From: an uncultured Flavobacteriales bacterium
Lineage (GTDB): Bacteria; Bacteroidota; Bacteroidia; Flavobacteriales_G; Salibacteraceae
Length of the DNA stretch: 64,000 nt
Reading direction: 5' to 3'
Assembly (NCBI GenBank): GCA_937121175.1
Contig: CAKZKD010000012.1
Span: 1-64,000 of the forward strand
The notes beneath the pieces are model-generated. The model worked only from the letters and a program-made list of their open reading frames with translations, was not told the origin of the DNA and did not search any database. Below are positions 1 through 8,492 of this stretch, piece after piece. The translations under genes and the position numbers were made by a program. The first letter of the stretch is position 1, and every line of letters begins with the position of its first letter.

Positions 1-420
1 GTTACACTGGGTCATGTACATGGTGCTGAAACGAGTATCAAAGGTTAATGCACCATCGTTATACTTGGTGCTTGCTTCTTTTAATAAGGCTGGCTTAGAC
101 CATTTAACCTTACCTCTTCTGGTGCTTTTTTCCATGAACCATATGTCGCTATAGGTATGAAAGCTAATAGCATCTGTTTTCTTACTAACTCCACCATCCC
201 GGTCAGATGCAAAGTACAGAAGTTTATCTCTTCTTGCTGCCACCATTGGAGCCCAATCATCTGATTTTCTGGTATTGGCTTCTTTAAAATTTTCTACTTT
301 GTACCTACTACTATCCGCATCCCAAGAAAGTTTCATTTCCAAACCTTCGCGTCTATGGATAGCGAATGAATCTCCTGGTACTTCTTGCAAGTAAGTGGTA
401 TATGCTTCTAGAGCATCTTC
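1..420 (-). CDS. C-terminal-side fragment of a TPR/PD40 envelope protein, in frame with Ung
   Basis: The 140 codons that follow the Ung motifs in the same frame are not glycosylase. They begin with a TPR-like helix pair (EDALEAYTTYLQEVPGDSF) and continue into a PD40/WD40-like segment with the typical DDWAPMVAARRDKLLYFASD and FSTMYMTQC signatures. This order is seen in Bacteroidota proteins of the PorE/PD40-OmpA type, which combine TPR, PD40 beta-propeller and usually a C-terminal OmpA domain at the outer membrane. The fragment is open at the window edge, so its end is unknown. Its own N-terminus (signal peptide and first TPRs) is missing, replaced by the Ung sequence. Base composition here matches the rest of the window. 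The family is inferred from motif resemblance only. Confidence 0.6.
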
Positions 421-1050
421 ATCTTTTTCTAAACTTTTTAAAATCTCATTTGTTTTTGAAAAATGCTTACACCCAAAAAAACCTCTATAAGCAGATAATG
501 GACTTGGATGAACTCCACTTAAAATATAATGTTTAGATTCATCAATAATTTTTTGTTTTTTAATTGCAGATGCTCCCCATAAAATAAATACAACATCACT
601 ACAATTGTTTGAAATAAAAGTGATTAGGTTATCAGTAAATTTCTCCCATCCCATTTTATGATGAGATTTTGCTTTTGCTTCTTCTACTGTTAAGATTGCA
701 TTGATTAATAAAACTCCATCCTTTGCCCATGAAGTTAAATCTCCATTTTCACAAACTGAACTTCCAATATCATCATCAATCTCTTTTAACATATTTCTCA
801 TAGATGGTGGGTTTTTAATTTCTTCTGGTGTTGAGAAAGCCAAACCTTGTGCTTGTCCTGCTCCATGATATGGATCTTGTCCTAGAATTACAACTTTTGT
901 ATTCTCTAATGGTGTTAAATCAAATGCATAATAGATTTTATCTTTTGGTGGAAATACTGTAGTAGTTTCATAAGCCTTGTTTACTTGGCTCATTAAGTTT
1001 TTGTAGTAATCTTTTTTTTCTTCTTCTTTAAAAAAATCTTCCCAAGTCAT
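421..1050 (-). CDS. ung: Uracil-DNA glycosylase, family 1, fused at its C-terminus
   Basis: This enzyme removes uracil from DNA in base excision repair. Translation from the ATG at 1050 gives all family-1 motifs: the water-activating loop GQDPYHG (Asp59), an LLINAILT stretch, and the leucine-loop motif HPSPLSAYRGFFGCKHFSKTNE with His181. These matches make the family assignment firm. A normal Ung ends about 15 residues after the KTNE motif. Here the frame runs on without a stop into a TPR/PD40-type sequence and reaches the window edge, 350 codons in all. Codon use (TTA, AGA, GGA, ACA) and base composition are more A+T-rich than the rest of the window and resemble Campylobacterota such as Arcobacter (my recollection of style, not a search). 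The true last residues of Ung are absent, so this is either a chimeric assembly or a recombinant gene. Confidence 0.85.
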
Positions 1051-1080
1051 TTTATTCCTTTGACTTTAAATATTAGAATT

Positions 1081-1105
1081 TAAACTAAGGAAAATCCTTA
1101 GTTTA
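1081..1105 (-). terminator. Perfect 11-bp palindrome between ung and the aldehyde dehydrogenase
   Basis: The left arm at 1081-1091 pairs perfectly with 1095-1105 around an AAA loop. It lies 16 bases past the stop codon of the minus-strand aldehyde dehydrogenase and before ung, so it is well placed to end transcription of the dehydrogenase. The T-run after the stem on the minus strand is weak (TTTAAATTCT), so the terminator role is a fair inference only. Confidence 0.5.
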
Positions 1106-1121
1106 AAATATATTTTGTATT

Positions 1122-2507
1122 CTACAATACAGGAGATTTAATTACCATCATTTTTTCATTTGTCATCTCTTCCATAGAGTGGTGAATACCACCTAATCCA
1201 AGACCTGAAGCTTTAGCTCCTCCAAATGGCATCCAATCAACTCTAAAGGCTGTATGGTCATTTACCATTACAGCAGTTCCGTTTAATCTTTTTACAGCTC
1301 TTAAAGCTGTATCAATATTTTTAGTAAACACTGCTGCTTGGAATGATACTTCAAGACCATTTGCTCTATCAAATGCTTGCTCAATATCAGAGTATGAATA
1401 GATACAAACAACTGGTCCAAATACCTCTTTTGTTGATACTAAGGCATCATCAGAAGGATTTAGAATAACAGTTGGTTCATAAGTTGAATCTGTAATTCTC
1501 TTTCCACCTGTTAAAATTTTTCCACCTTTAGTTACGGCTTCATTTACCCACTCTTCAACTCTATCCACTTCTTTGGGCAATATGAGCGGGCCAACCTCGG
1601 TTTCTGGGCTCAGGGGGTCTCCAACTTTTAACTGTTTAGCTCCATCAGCAATTTGATTCGCTACATCTGCACAGATAGACTCGTGAGCAAAAACTCGCTG
1701 TACGGATACGCAGACTTGACCTGCATGATAAAATCCACCTTTTAAAAGTGAAGGAATCATTTCCTCAAAATTCGCATCGGGTTCTACAATTACTGGGGCG
1801 GCACCGCCATGTTCTAATGCGCACCTTGTTCCAGGAGATAATTTAGAGCGCAAATACCATCCAACTTTGGCAGAACCTATAAAAGAGAAATAATTAATTC
1901 GAGCATCGGTGATTAATCGCTCAGCTACATCATTTTCACAAATCACCATTTGACACCAGCCTTTTGGCAATCCTGCTTCAGCTAAAATGTTAACCAGTGC
2001 TTCGCATGACATAGGTGTTGTTGGAGCCGGCTTTACAATAACCGGACAACCAGCAGCTACTGCCGTAATTACCTGATGTACAATTAAATTTAGTGGATGA
2101 TTAAAAGCGCTAATTGACGCTACAACTCCAATTGGTTCGCGTTGTGTGAAAGCCATTCTACCTTCACTTGCTGGAGTTAAACCCATTGGAATTTCTCCAC
2201 CTTTTAATTCTCCAATACTTTCTGCTGCAATTTCAACTCCATTAATCGCACGTAAAACCTCTACTTTACTGTCTGAATATGGCTTCCCTCCTTCATTTGC
2301 CGCAATTTTGGTAAGCTCATCAATTCTAGACTCCATAATTTTGGCACAGCGCTGCAGGATAGCTTTTCGCTCGTGGGGCTTTAACCATTCAGAACGATTT
2401 TCGAATAAATAGTAGGCTTCCGAAATAATGCCATCTATAGACTCCATAGCAATAAGAGGATACTCTCCAATTTGCTCTAGTGTGAAAGGTGAATATACTT
2501 TTAACAT
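1122..2507 (-). CDS. NAD(P)-dependent aldehyde dehydrogenase, possibly mosaic
   Basis: This 461-residue protein belongs to the aldehyde dehydrogenase superfamily and should oxidise an aldehyde to an acid with NAD(P). Visible landmarks are the AFNHP motif (Asn136), KPAPTTP in the cofactor site, FIGSAKVG, the general base Glu232 in LEHGG (a variant of LELGG) and the nucleophile Cys266 in GQVC. The gene starts 10 bases after the acetolactate-synthase-like gene, so the two are probably co-transcribed. The substrate is not evident; succinate-semialdehyde-type and lactaldehyde-type enzymes have this layout. Residues up to about 315 have the base composition of the neighbouring genes. The remainder (below about position 1560) is more A+T-rich and has the same style as ung, so the C-terminal third may come from another organism or contig. 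Confidence 0.9.
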   Translation of the reverse strand: MLKVYSPFTLEQIGEYPLIAMESIDGIISEAYYLFENRSEWLKPHERKAILQRCAKIMESRIDELTKIAANEGGKPYSDSKVEVLRAINGVEIAAESIGELKGGEIPMGLTPASEGRMAFTQREPIGVVASISAFNHPLNLIVHQVITAVAAGCPVIVKPAPTTPMSCEALVNILAEAGLPKGWCQMVICENDVAERLITDARINYFSFIGSAKVGWYLRSKLSPGTRCALEHGGAAPVIVEPDANFEEMIPSLLKGGFYHAGQVCVSVQRVFAHESICADVANQIADGAKQLKVGDPLSPETEVGPLILPKEVDRVEEWVNEAVTKGGKILTGGKRITDSTYEPTVILNPSDDALVSTKEVFGPVVCIYSYSDIEQAFDRANGLEVSFQAAVFTKNIDTALRAVKRLNGTAVMVNDHTAFRVDWMPFGGAKASGLGLGGIHHSMEEMTNEKMMVIKSPVL

Positions 2508-2517
2508 AGAACTGTTC

Positions 2518-4158
2518 TTAAAGGATTTCTGCCGATTCTTTTAGCAGTACGTTTAGAATAGAGTGATTTAACGAATAGTCAACAGCCAAGTCAATTACAT
2601 GTACTCCATCCGTTTCAAGACAATTATTTAAGGTATTTCTAAAATCCTCATCACTGGTTGGTCGATGGCCAATTGCACCATAGCTATTTGCATAAGCTAC
2701 AAAATCAGGGTTTTCATAATCCAAACCGTAATTTGCAAAGCCCATCCCCTCTTGCTTCCATTTAATCATTCCGTAAGAACTATCATTCAGTATAATAACC
2801 ACCATGTTTATCTTGTTCCGAACAGCAGTCTCCAATTCTTGAGAATTCATCATAAAACCACCATCTCCACAAACCGAAATAACTTTCTTTTCAGGATAAA
2901 TCATTTTAGCCGCCATACCTGAAGGCAATCCTGCACCCATAGTGGCTAAAGCATTATCTAGCAAGAGAGTATTGGGCTGATAACATTCATAATTTCTAGC
3001 AAACCATATTTTATAAACCCCATTATCAAGAGTAACTATGCCATCTTCGGGTAAAGCTTTTCTTACCACATTAACTAAGCGTTGCGGAAGTGTTGGAAAA
3101 CGAGCATCTTCAAAATATTTATGCAAATGATTATCAACTTCGGTTTTCACCCGTTTATAGTAATCGAAATTCCAATGCTCAGATGGATCAACTAGATCCG
3201 CTAAACTGTGTACCGAATGTGCTATGTCACCAACCACATTCAGTTGAGGAAAATAGACGTCATCTACTTCTGCTGCGAAAAAATTGACATGGATTACTTT
3301 TTGGTCACCTTCATGCATGAAAAAAGGCGGTTTTTCGATTACATCGTGACCTACATTGATAATAAGGTCTGCATGGCGAATGGCATTATGCAAGAAATCA
3401 TTGTCTGACAAAGCTGCGGTTCCTAAAAATAACTCGTGTCGCTCATCGATAACCCCTTTACCCATTTGGGTATTGAAAAACGGAATTCCGGTACGGTCAA
3501 CAAATTCATTGAGCGCATAGCTTGTTCTTTTCCGATTGGCTCCTGCACCAATCAATAAAAGGGGGTTTTTCGCATCTTCAATCATCTTAGCGGCTGCCAC
3601 TAAACTCTTGTTGTTTGCGTCAGGTCGTCTATGCCCAACCACCTCAAACAATTTAAAATCAGCATCTTCTGCTGCAACATCTTCAGGTAATTCAAGGTGA
3701 ACTGCCCCGGGACGCTCCTCCATGGATAATCTGAAAGCTTCTCTAACCAAAGACGGTATATTATTCCCGTCAACAATTTGTTTGGTGAACTTAGTAAGAG
3801 ACTGCATCATGTCAACTACATCGATAATTTGAAAACGACCTTGTTTGCTCTTTTTAATTGGTTTTTGGCCAGTAATCATCATCATTGGCATAGCTCCTAA
3901 TTGCGCATAAGCAGCGGGAGTAACAAGATTAGTTGCTCCTGGGCCTAGTGTTGACATGCAAACTCCGGGTTTACCTGTTAATCGACCGTAAGTAGAAGCC
4001 ATGAAGCCTGCGCCTTGTTCGTGGCGAGTTAGAATTAATTCAATAGAGGAATCTTTCAAGGAATTCAGCACGTCAAGGTTTTCCTCTCCAGGGATGCCGA
4101 ATATGTACTCTACGCCCTCATTTTCTAGTGCTTTTACAAATAAATCAGATGCTTTCAT
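2518..4158 (-). CDS. Acetolactate-synthase-like thiamine pyrophosphate enzyme
   Basis: This is a ThDP-dependent decarboxylase/carboligase of the acetolactate synthase large-subunit family. The N-terminal pyrimidine-binding domain carries the catalytic glutamate in TRHEQGAGFMA, a central domain follows, and the C-terminal domain holds the pyrophosphate/Mg motif starting GDGGFMMNSQE and ending NDSSYGM, about 29 residues apart. I chose the ATG at 4158 (protein starting MKASDLFVKALE) because the family begins there; an ATG at 4197 would add 13 unrelated residues. No regulatory small subunit lies nearby, and the partner gene is an aldehyde dehydrogenase. A catabolic or alternative aldehyde-forming role is therefore as likely as branched-chain amino acid synthesis. 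Benzoylformate-decarboxylase-like activity cannot be excluded. Confidence 0.85.
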   Translation of the reverse strand: MKASDLFVKALENEGVEYIFGIPGEENLDVLNSLKDSSIELILTRHEQGAGFMASTYGRLTGKPGVCMSTLGPGATNLVTPAAYAQLGAMPMMMITGQKPIKKSKQGRFQIIDVVDMMQSLTKFTKQIVDGNNIPSLVREAFRLSMEERPGAVHLELPEDVAAEDADFKLFEVVGHRRPDANNKSLVAAAKMIEDAKNPLLLIGAGANRKRTSYALNEFVDRTGIPFFNTQMGKGVIDERHELFLGTAALSDNDFLHNAIRHADLIINVGHDVIEKPPFFMHEGDQKVIHVNFFAAEVDDVYFPQLNVVGDIAHSVHSLADLVDPSEHWNFDYYKRVKTEVDNHLHKYFEDARFPTLPQRLVNVVRKALPEDGIVTLDNGVYKIWFARNYECYQPNTLLLDNALATMGAGLPSGMAAKMIYPEKKVISVCGDGGFMMNSQELETAVRNKINMVVIILNDSSYGMIKWKQEGMGFANYGLDYENPDFVAYANSYGAIGHRPTSDEDFRNTLNNCLETDGVHVIDLAVDYSLNHSILNVLLKESAEIL

Positions 4159-4288
4159 AGTCGTATTTTTAGTTGAGCCATTAGAGTTAAACGGCAACGA
4201 CTATAAAACTATAGAAAATCAGAGAGTCAGGGCTGAATTATAATAATCAGCTACCAACTACGTGAAGAAAGTACAAGTACTTCAGAAA

Positions 4289-5668
4289 TTAATCCAAGTG
4301 CTTCCGCCTAAATCTTGGAATAGTTTCAAAAACCAAACGTTTTTTGAACGCTTCAAGCCCTTTTGCATAGGCACGGTCGTAGTTTAGATCAACACCACGC
4401 AGTCCATCAAATGATTCACGAAAAATTTCCGACTGAGTTTTCGTGTCCTTAAAACTAATGTACCCTGAAAAAGTAACGCTGTACAGATCTTGAAATACTC
4501 CACTCTCTTTGGAATTCAGAACTATATCGGCTGTTAAGTTTGCTTTTTTCAAATTCTCAGCCATCATAAAACCATTCGTCACTGCTGCAGCGTTAAAGGA
4601 TTGTATAATTTCCTGATTACTTACCGCAGCCCCATTTTTAGTTAAGTTAACCGACAAAGAAACTCTGGGTGCTTCAACGTTAATTACCATCGCACTCGAT
4701 GGCCACTGAATTTTACGCATCAATCGGGTAACTACCTTGTTCTTCTTGTTCTTGATGTCTGTTGTTAACTGCGCCTGCAAAATATTTCGACCCGATTCTT
4801 TAATAGAACCAACTGAAGAATTTGCTTTTCCGGTATGGTCAGAAAGTGCATATTCCTTCAACAACACTTCATCTCCCATCGAAAATGCAACACGCACTCC
4901 ATTCTGAACCTTTCCTGTTTTATCCTTAACCACAAAAGTCGTTTGGTCATCGGGAACCACATTTCCTTGGGTAATTGTTATTTCCGGTATTTGTGGTTCA
5001 ATAACCAATTCATTCGCCAATTTTTGCATTTCATTCAACAACAAACTACCGTAGTATTGTTCTTTTCCATCGATTTGAGTTTTTAACGGCTCGTTTAAGT
5101 ATTCCTCTAAAGAAACCAATGCCTGATAATAGTTGAACATTGCTTGTGCATTATTGCCGATAGCAGCCTGTTGAATAGCCTCTTCCCTACTTTGCTTAGA
5201 AAGTGATATGGCCGTATTAATTTTCGCATCACGAATTTCTTTGTATTTCGCCTTGCTTAATTTGTAATACACATAATACGAATCGCCAGTCTCGTAAACC
5301 CCACTTTGCTCGAACCCTTCAAGGTCAACCGAAGAAGATAGTTTTGTCGTCGATTTAAAATCTTCCTTAAAACCCGTTTCGTTTTCCATGGTGTACAGCA
5401 CCGAATTGCCTGATACGTTTACGGTGATTTCAGAAGCTAAATCATTCAGCGCGTTTTCCTTCGCTACTTGCATATAATTTGAACCTGCAGATACTTTTCC
5501 AGCTATACCAATTCCGACGTAATAAGCAGGATTAGTTGGACGTTCGGCAACCCAATGAGGTGGAGGTGGTGGCGGCGGCACTTGCGCTGCTTCTTTTTTC
5601 GCCTTACACGATTCGAGCATTAAAATTCCTAAGAATAAGCCTAGTGTAATCGCTGCTATTTTTCTCAT
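4289..5668 (-). CDS. LPP20-family lipoprotein
   Basis: This 459-residue protein has a type II signal peptide with the lipobox LMLESC (Cys21), so it should be lipid-anchored. A run of seven prolines follows, then an LPP20-like domain (residues about 40-190) with the characteristic HWV...YYVGIGIA start and the ENALNDLASEI helix. The C-terminal half is beta-rich and I do not recognise it. The ATG overlaps the stop codon of the upstream CsgG-like gene by four bases, which implies translational coupling and joint function. Pairs of a CsgG/FlgO-like and an LPP20/FlgP-like lipoprotein form outer-membrane rings or basal disks in other bacteria. Whether that holds here is inference, since no flagellar genes are in view. 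The proline run may cause EF-P-dependent pausing. Confidence 0.75.
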   Translation of the reverse strand: MRKIAAITLGLFLGILMLESCKAKKEAAQVPPPPPPPHWVAERPTNPAYYVGIGIAGKVSAGSNYMQVAKENALNDLASEITVNVSGNSVLYTMENETGFKEDFKSTTKLSSSVDLEGFEQSGVYETGDSYYVYYKLSKAKYKEIRDAKINTAISLSKQSREEAIQQAAIGNNAQAMFNYYQALVSLEEYLNEPLKTQIDGKEQYYGSLLLNEMQKLANELVIEPQIPEITITQGNVVPDDQTTFVVKDKTGKVQNGVRVAFSMGDEVLLKEYALSDHTGKANSSVGSIKESGRNILQAQLTTDIKNKKNKVVTRLMRKIQWPSSAMVINVEAPRVSLSVNLTKNGAAVSNQEIIQSFNAAAVTNGFMMAENLKKANLTADIVLNSKESGVFQDLYSVTFSGYISFKDTKTQSEIFRESFDGLRGVDLNYDRAYAKGLEAFKKRLVFETIPRFRRKHLD

Positions 5669-7065
5669 TCTCTTGATTTCTCGTAGGATTGAATTTCTCT
5701 TGCAATTTTTGCAGCAACATCAACACCAATATCTTTTGTCAACTGAGTTTTAGTTTTCATGGTTCTGCGTTTTTCTGTGAATAGCTTGTTCAGATTTCGC
5801 TTGGCACTTGAACTTTTTTCGATTACGTCCTGAGTACTTGGAATTATTTTGTTCTTCCAATAGCCCGAATAAATTTCTTGATAAGGGCCATTGACCAAAG
5901 CATACTCCAACCTATCGGTTGCCACAGGGTGATAGTTTTTACTCATCAATACCTGTCCTGTTTCTGAGCTCACCAGCTGTATTTGAAAATTGGCAGAAAC
6001 AGTTCTTGAACCAACCACTTTGTTATAGGTGATTTTCCGATAGGAGTAAACATTGTAATAGCGTTTATTAGCAGCATCATATTTCTTGGTAGTAATTCTC
6101 TTATACCCTCTTTCTTCAGTTTTCTTTAACGGTATCTCTTTATAGTTAGTCCCTGATGCAGAACCACTTAGAACGGCCTTAGCGCCTAACAACTTACCTG
6201 TTTCAGCTGCTGTATTCTGATCCAAAACCCCAGACAAACCCAACTTTTGTTCATTAATGATTAAGTCAGTATTCTTTCTGTCTATAGCCACTATAAAAGG
6301 ATTATTTAGGGCCAACAATTTTTGCATTACCGTGGTAAATAATATTTCGGCAGATGCTTTGTCTGCAGCAGAACCGGTAATTGGTAAAACAGCTATTGTA
6401 AGCCTTCCTTTTTTAAGCGCTTCACCCTTATAATAACTAGCGTCTTTATAGTTTGCGCTGATATTAAGTACACGTTCAAACTCATAATAGGACGTTCTGT
6501 ATTTTTTTGCATCGTAATCGTCCATGGCTTTTCGATACAGAGGTTCGGCATCAGAATATTTTTCTAAATCTGCAGCGTCTTTATAGTTTTTATCAATTTT
6601 TAGAATTTCTTCCAAGACCTCATTCGCTGCATCAAACTTTTCTTCTTTTATTAATTTTTTAGCCTCAACATACCGTTCTTCCAAATACACATTCTTAGAT
6701 TCCTTATAATAATCTTCGTAATATGGAGGAATATCCAATTCCACAAATCGCGACATGCGCTCTTTATATGCAATTGCGGAACGGTAAGAATATACCGCCT
6801 CCTTGTATTGGTCTGCCCCATGCGCTTGATAGAATTTTTGCAAATCGCTTTCCAACACTTTTTGAGCAATACCTTTAAGAGCAATTCGACTATCTACATT
6901 ATTGGCATTCCTGTTTAGAGAATTATAGAAAAAATCTGCCGCTTCTTTATTCATGCCTGCAGCGGCCAATTGATTCCCTTTCTTATAGAGGGAACTAGAG
7001 GTTGTACAAGCAACCAATGTTGCAATGAACAATAGATTCAAAAAAGTGTAAAACGGCTTTCTCAT
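5665..7065 (-). CDS. TPR lipoprotein with CsgG-like domain
   Basis: A lipobox (TLVAC, Cys20 from the ATG at 7065) marks this as a lipoprotein. Residues about 25-220 form TPR-like helical repeats (KKGNQLAAAGMNKEAADFF; YKDAADLEKYSDAEPLYRKAM). Residues about 225-320 match the CsgG/FlgO-type fold, with RLTIAVLPITGS, a NEQKLGLSG segment and AAETGKLLGAKAVLSGS. The rest is a basic C-terminal extension. I chose the ATG at 7065 rather than an in-frame TTG at 7074 because that TTG is the end of a promoter box (TACTTTTG at 7072-7079) and the signal peptide starts at MRKPF. The gene heads a two-gene operon with the LPP20 lipoprotein. An outer-membrane channel or scaffold role is inferred from the CsgG family. 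Confidence 0.75.
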   Translation of the reverse strand: MRKPFYTFLNLLFIATLVACTTSSSLYKKGNQLAAAGMNKEAADFFYNSLNRNANNVDSRIALKGIAQKVLESDLQKFYQAHGADQYKEAVYSYRSAIAYKERMSRFVELDIPPYYEDYYKESKNVYLEERYVEAKKLIKEEKFDAANEVLEEILKIDKNYKDAADLEKYSDAEPLYRKAMDDYDAKKYRTSYYEFERVLNISANYKDASYYKGEALKKGRLTIAVLPITGSAADKASAEILFTTVMQKLLALNNPFIVAIDRKNTDLIINEQKLGLSGVLDQNTAAETGKLLGAKAVLSGSASGTNYKEIPLKKTEERGYKRITTKKYDAANKRYYNVYSYRKITYNKVVGSRTVSANFQIQLVSSETGQVLMSKNYHPVATDRLEYALVNGPYQEIYSGYWKNKIIPSTQDVIEKSSSAKRNLNKLFTEKRRTMKTKTQLTKDIGVDVAAKIAREIQSYEKSRE

Positions 7066-7071
7066 TTTGGG

Positions 7072-7079
7072 CAAAAGTA
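7072..7079 (-). promoter_or_regulatory. -7 promoter box TACTTTTG of the CsgG-like/LPP20 operon
   Basis: This is an exact match to the Bacteroidota -7 consensus TAnnTTTG. Only six bases separate the box from the ATG at 7065, so the transcript would be leaderless or nearly so. A TTTG lies 15 bases upstream, slightly closer than the usual -33 spacing. Confidence 0.6.
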
Positions 7080-7178
7080 ATTGTTGCTTGTTATCAAATT
7101 TTTTGCCAGAAGTTTTTTTTCAAATAACCTTCAATTAATTAACTATCATTTACTTTGATTTTCCCAAATCTTACGATT

Positions 7179-8492
7179 ATGAAAAATGGTATTTCAGTCC
7201 TACTTTGTTTATTGCTTTCAATTTCATTGTTTGCTCAAAAATCGTTACTTCAATCCGGTCCAATGAACGGATATGTAACCTTTAAAGAAGCAGTAATATG
7301 GGTCCAAACCACTGAGAGTGCAAAGGTTACAGCTGTATATTGGACTGAAGAAAACCCGACCGAAAAATTAAGAACAACTCCTGTCATTACTTCTAAAGCC
7401 TCTGCCTTCGCAGCAACACTTTTAGCCGACAAAGTTCTACCCGGGCAGACTTACCATTACTATTTGGAAATTAATAATGTAAAAATTGAATTGGATTACC
7501 CGTGTAAAATTTATGTTCCAGAATTGTGGCAATGGCGAACTCAACCGCCCAATTTCTCATTATTGACTGGAAGTTGTGTTTACGTTATTGAAAAAAAATA
7601 CGACCGCCCTGGTAAACCTTACGGAGGAGATTACGAAATTTTTGAGAACATGGCAAAACAAGATGCTAAACTTATGCTTTGGCTTGGCGATAACACCTAT
7701 TACCGAGAAGTAGATTGGGACAGTAAAACTGGTATTTATTACAGAAATACGCACACGAGAAGTGTTTCTGAATTACAGCCCCTACTTTCAAGTATGCACC
7801 ATTACGCCATTTGGGACGACCATGATTTCGGGCCAAATGATGCGGTTGGCACCTTCTACAATAAGGACATCACCTTACAAGCGTTCAAAGATTTTTGGGC
7901 TAATCCAAATTACGATGTAAGTTCTGGAACAGGCATCTCTGGTCAATTTAGCTATGCCGACATAGATTTCTTTTTGTTAGATAACCGTTGGAATAGGACA
8001 CCTAAATACGATTCGGCCAAAACCAAGTTACTTGGAAAAAGACAAATTACGTGGTTAAAATCGGCTCTTAAAAACAGTAAAGCTTCCTTCAAAATAATAA
8101 TGGTTGGAGGTCAGTTTTTAAATCCCGTTCAGGTCTATGAAAACATTTCGAACTTTCCTAAAGAAAGAGATGCTATCATTTCGTTCATCAAAAGTGAAAA
8201 CATTAAAAATGTAGTTTTTCTTACTGGTGACCGACACCATTCCGAAATTTCAAAATTGACGTTGAATGAAGAAAATTCTATTTACGATATTACCAGTTCT
8301 CCAATTACCTCTAGAGCCCACAAAAAATTGAAAGAAGAAAATCCATTGCGCATGAAAGGCAGCGCCATCAAAGAGCGCAATTATGCCAAGCTGAGTTTTT
8401 CGGGAAAGCGCGGCGAACGTGAAATAAGGGTTGAATTCTACAGTTCAAGCAACAAACTGTTGTTTACAGAAGTTATTCGCCAGTCGAAGTAG
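7179..8492 (+). CDS. PhoD-like metallophosphatase, exported
   Basis: The protein starts with a signal peptide (MKNGISVLLCLLLSISLFAQ) at the ATG at 7179. A small N-terminal beta domain follows (residues about 25-120), then the PhoD/metallophosphoesterase domain. Metal-binding motifs visible are TGSC, WLGDNTYY, IWDDHDFGPND and a late FLTGDRHHSE. These are diagnostic of the PhoD group of Ca/Fe-dependent phosphodiesterases/phosphatases, which release phosphate outside the cytoplasm. The gene is divergent from the CsgG-like operon with a 113-base gap. Its end overlaps the end of the convergent gene at 8473 by 20 bases. The exact substrate is not visible; phospholipid or nucleotide phosphodiesters are possible. 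Confidence 0.85.
   Translation: MKNGISVLLCLLLSISLFAQKSLLQSGPMNGYVTFKEAVIWVQTTESAKVTAVYWTEENPTEKLRTTPVITSKASAFAATLLADKVLPGQTYHYYLEINNVKIELDYPCKIYVPELWQWRTQPPNFSLLTGSCVYVIEKKYDRPGKPYGGDYEIFENMAKQDAKLMLWLGDNTYYREVDWDSKTGIYYRNTHTRSVSELQPLLSSMHHYAIWDDHDFGPNDAVGTFYNKDITLQAFKDFWANPNYDVSSGTGISGQFSYADIDFFLLDNRWNRTPKYDSAKTKLLGKRQITWLKSALKNSKASFKIIMVGGQFLNPVQVYENISNFPKERDAIISFIKSENIKNVVFLTGDRHHSEISKLTLNEENSIYDITSSPITSRAHKKLKEENPLRMKGSAIKERNYAKLSFSGKRGEREIRVEFYSSSNKLLFTEVIRQSK

Noticed and set aside
2518-4158. Branched-chain amino acid biosynthesis (ilvB) locus
   Set aside because: No small regulatory subunit or other ilv genes are adjacent; the partner is an aldehyde dehydrogenase, so the gene symbol was withheld.
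8473-8492. Overlap of two convergent gene ends as a sign of a wrong stop
   Set aside because: Both proteins keep plausible C-termini and 20-base tail-to-tail overlaps occur normally in compact genomes.
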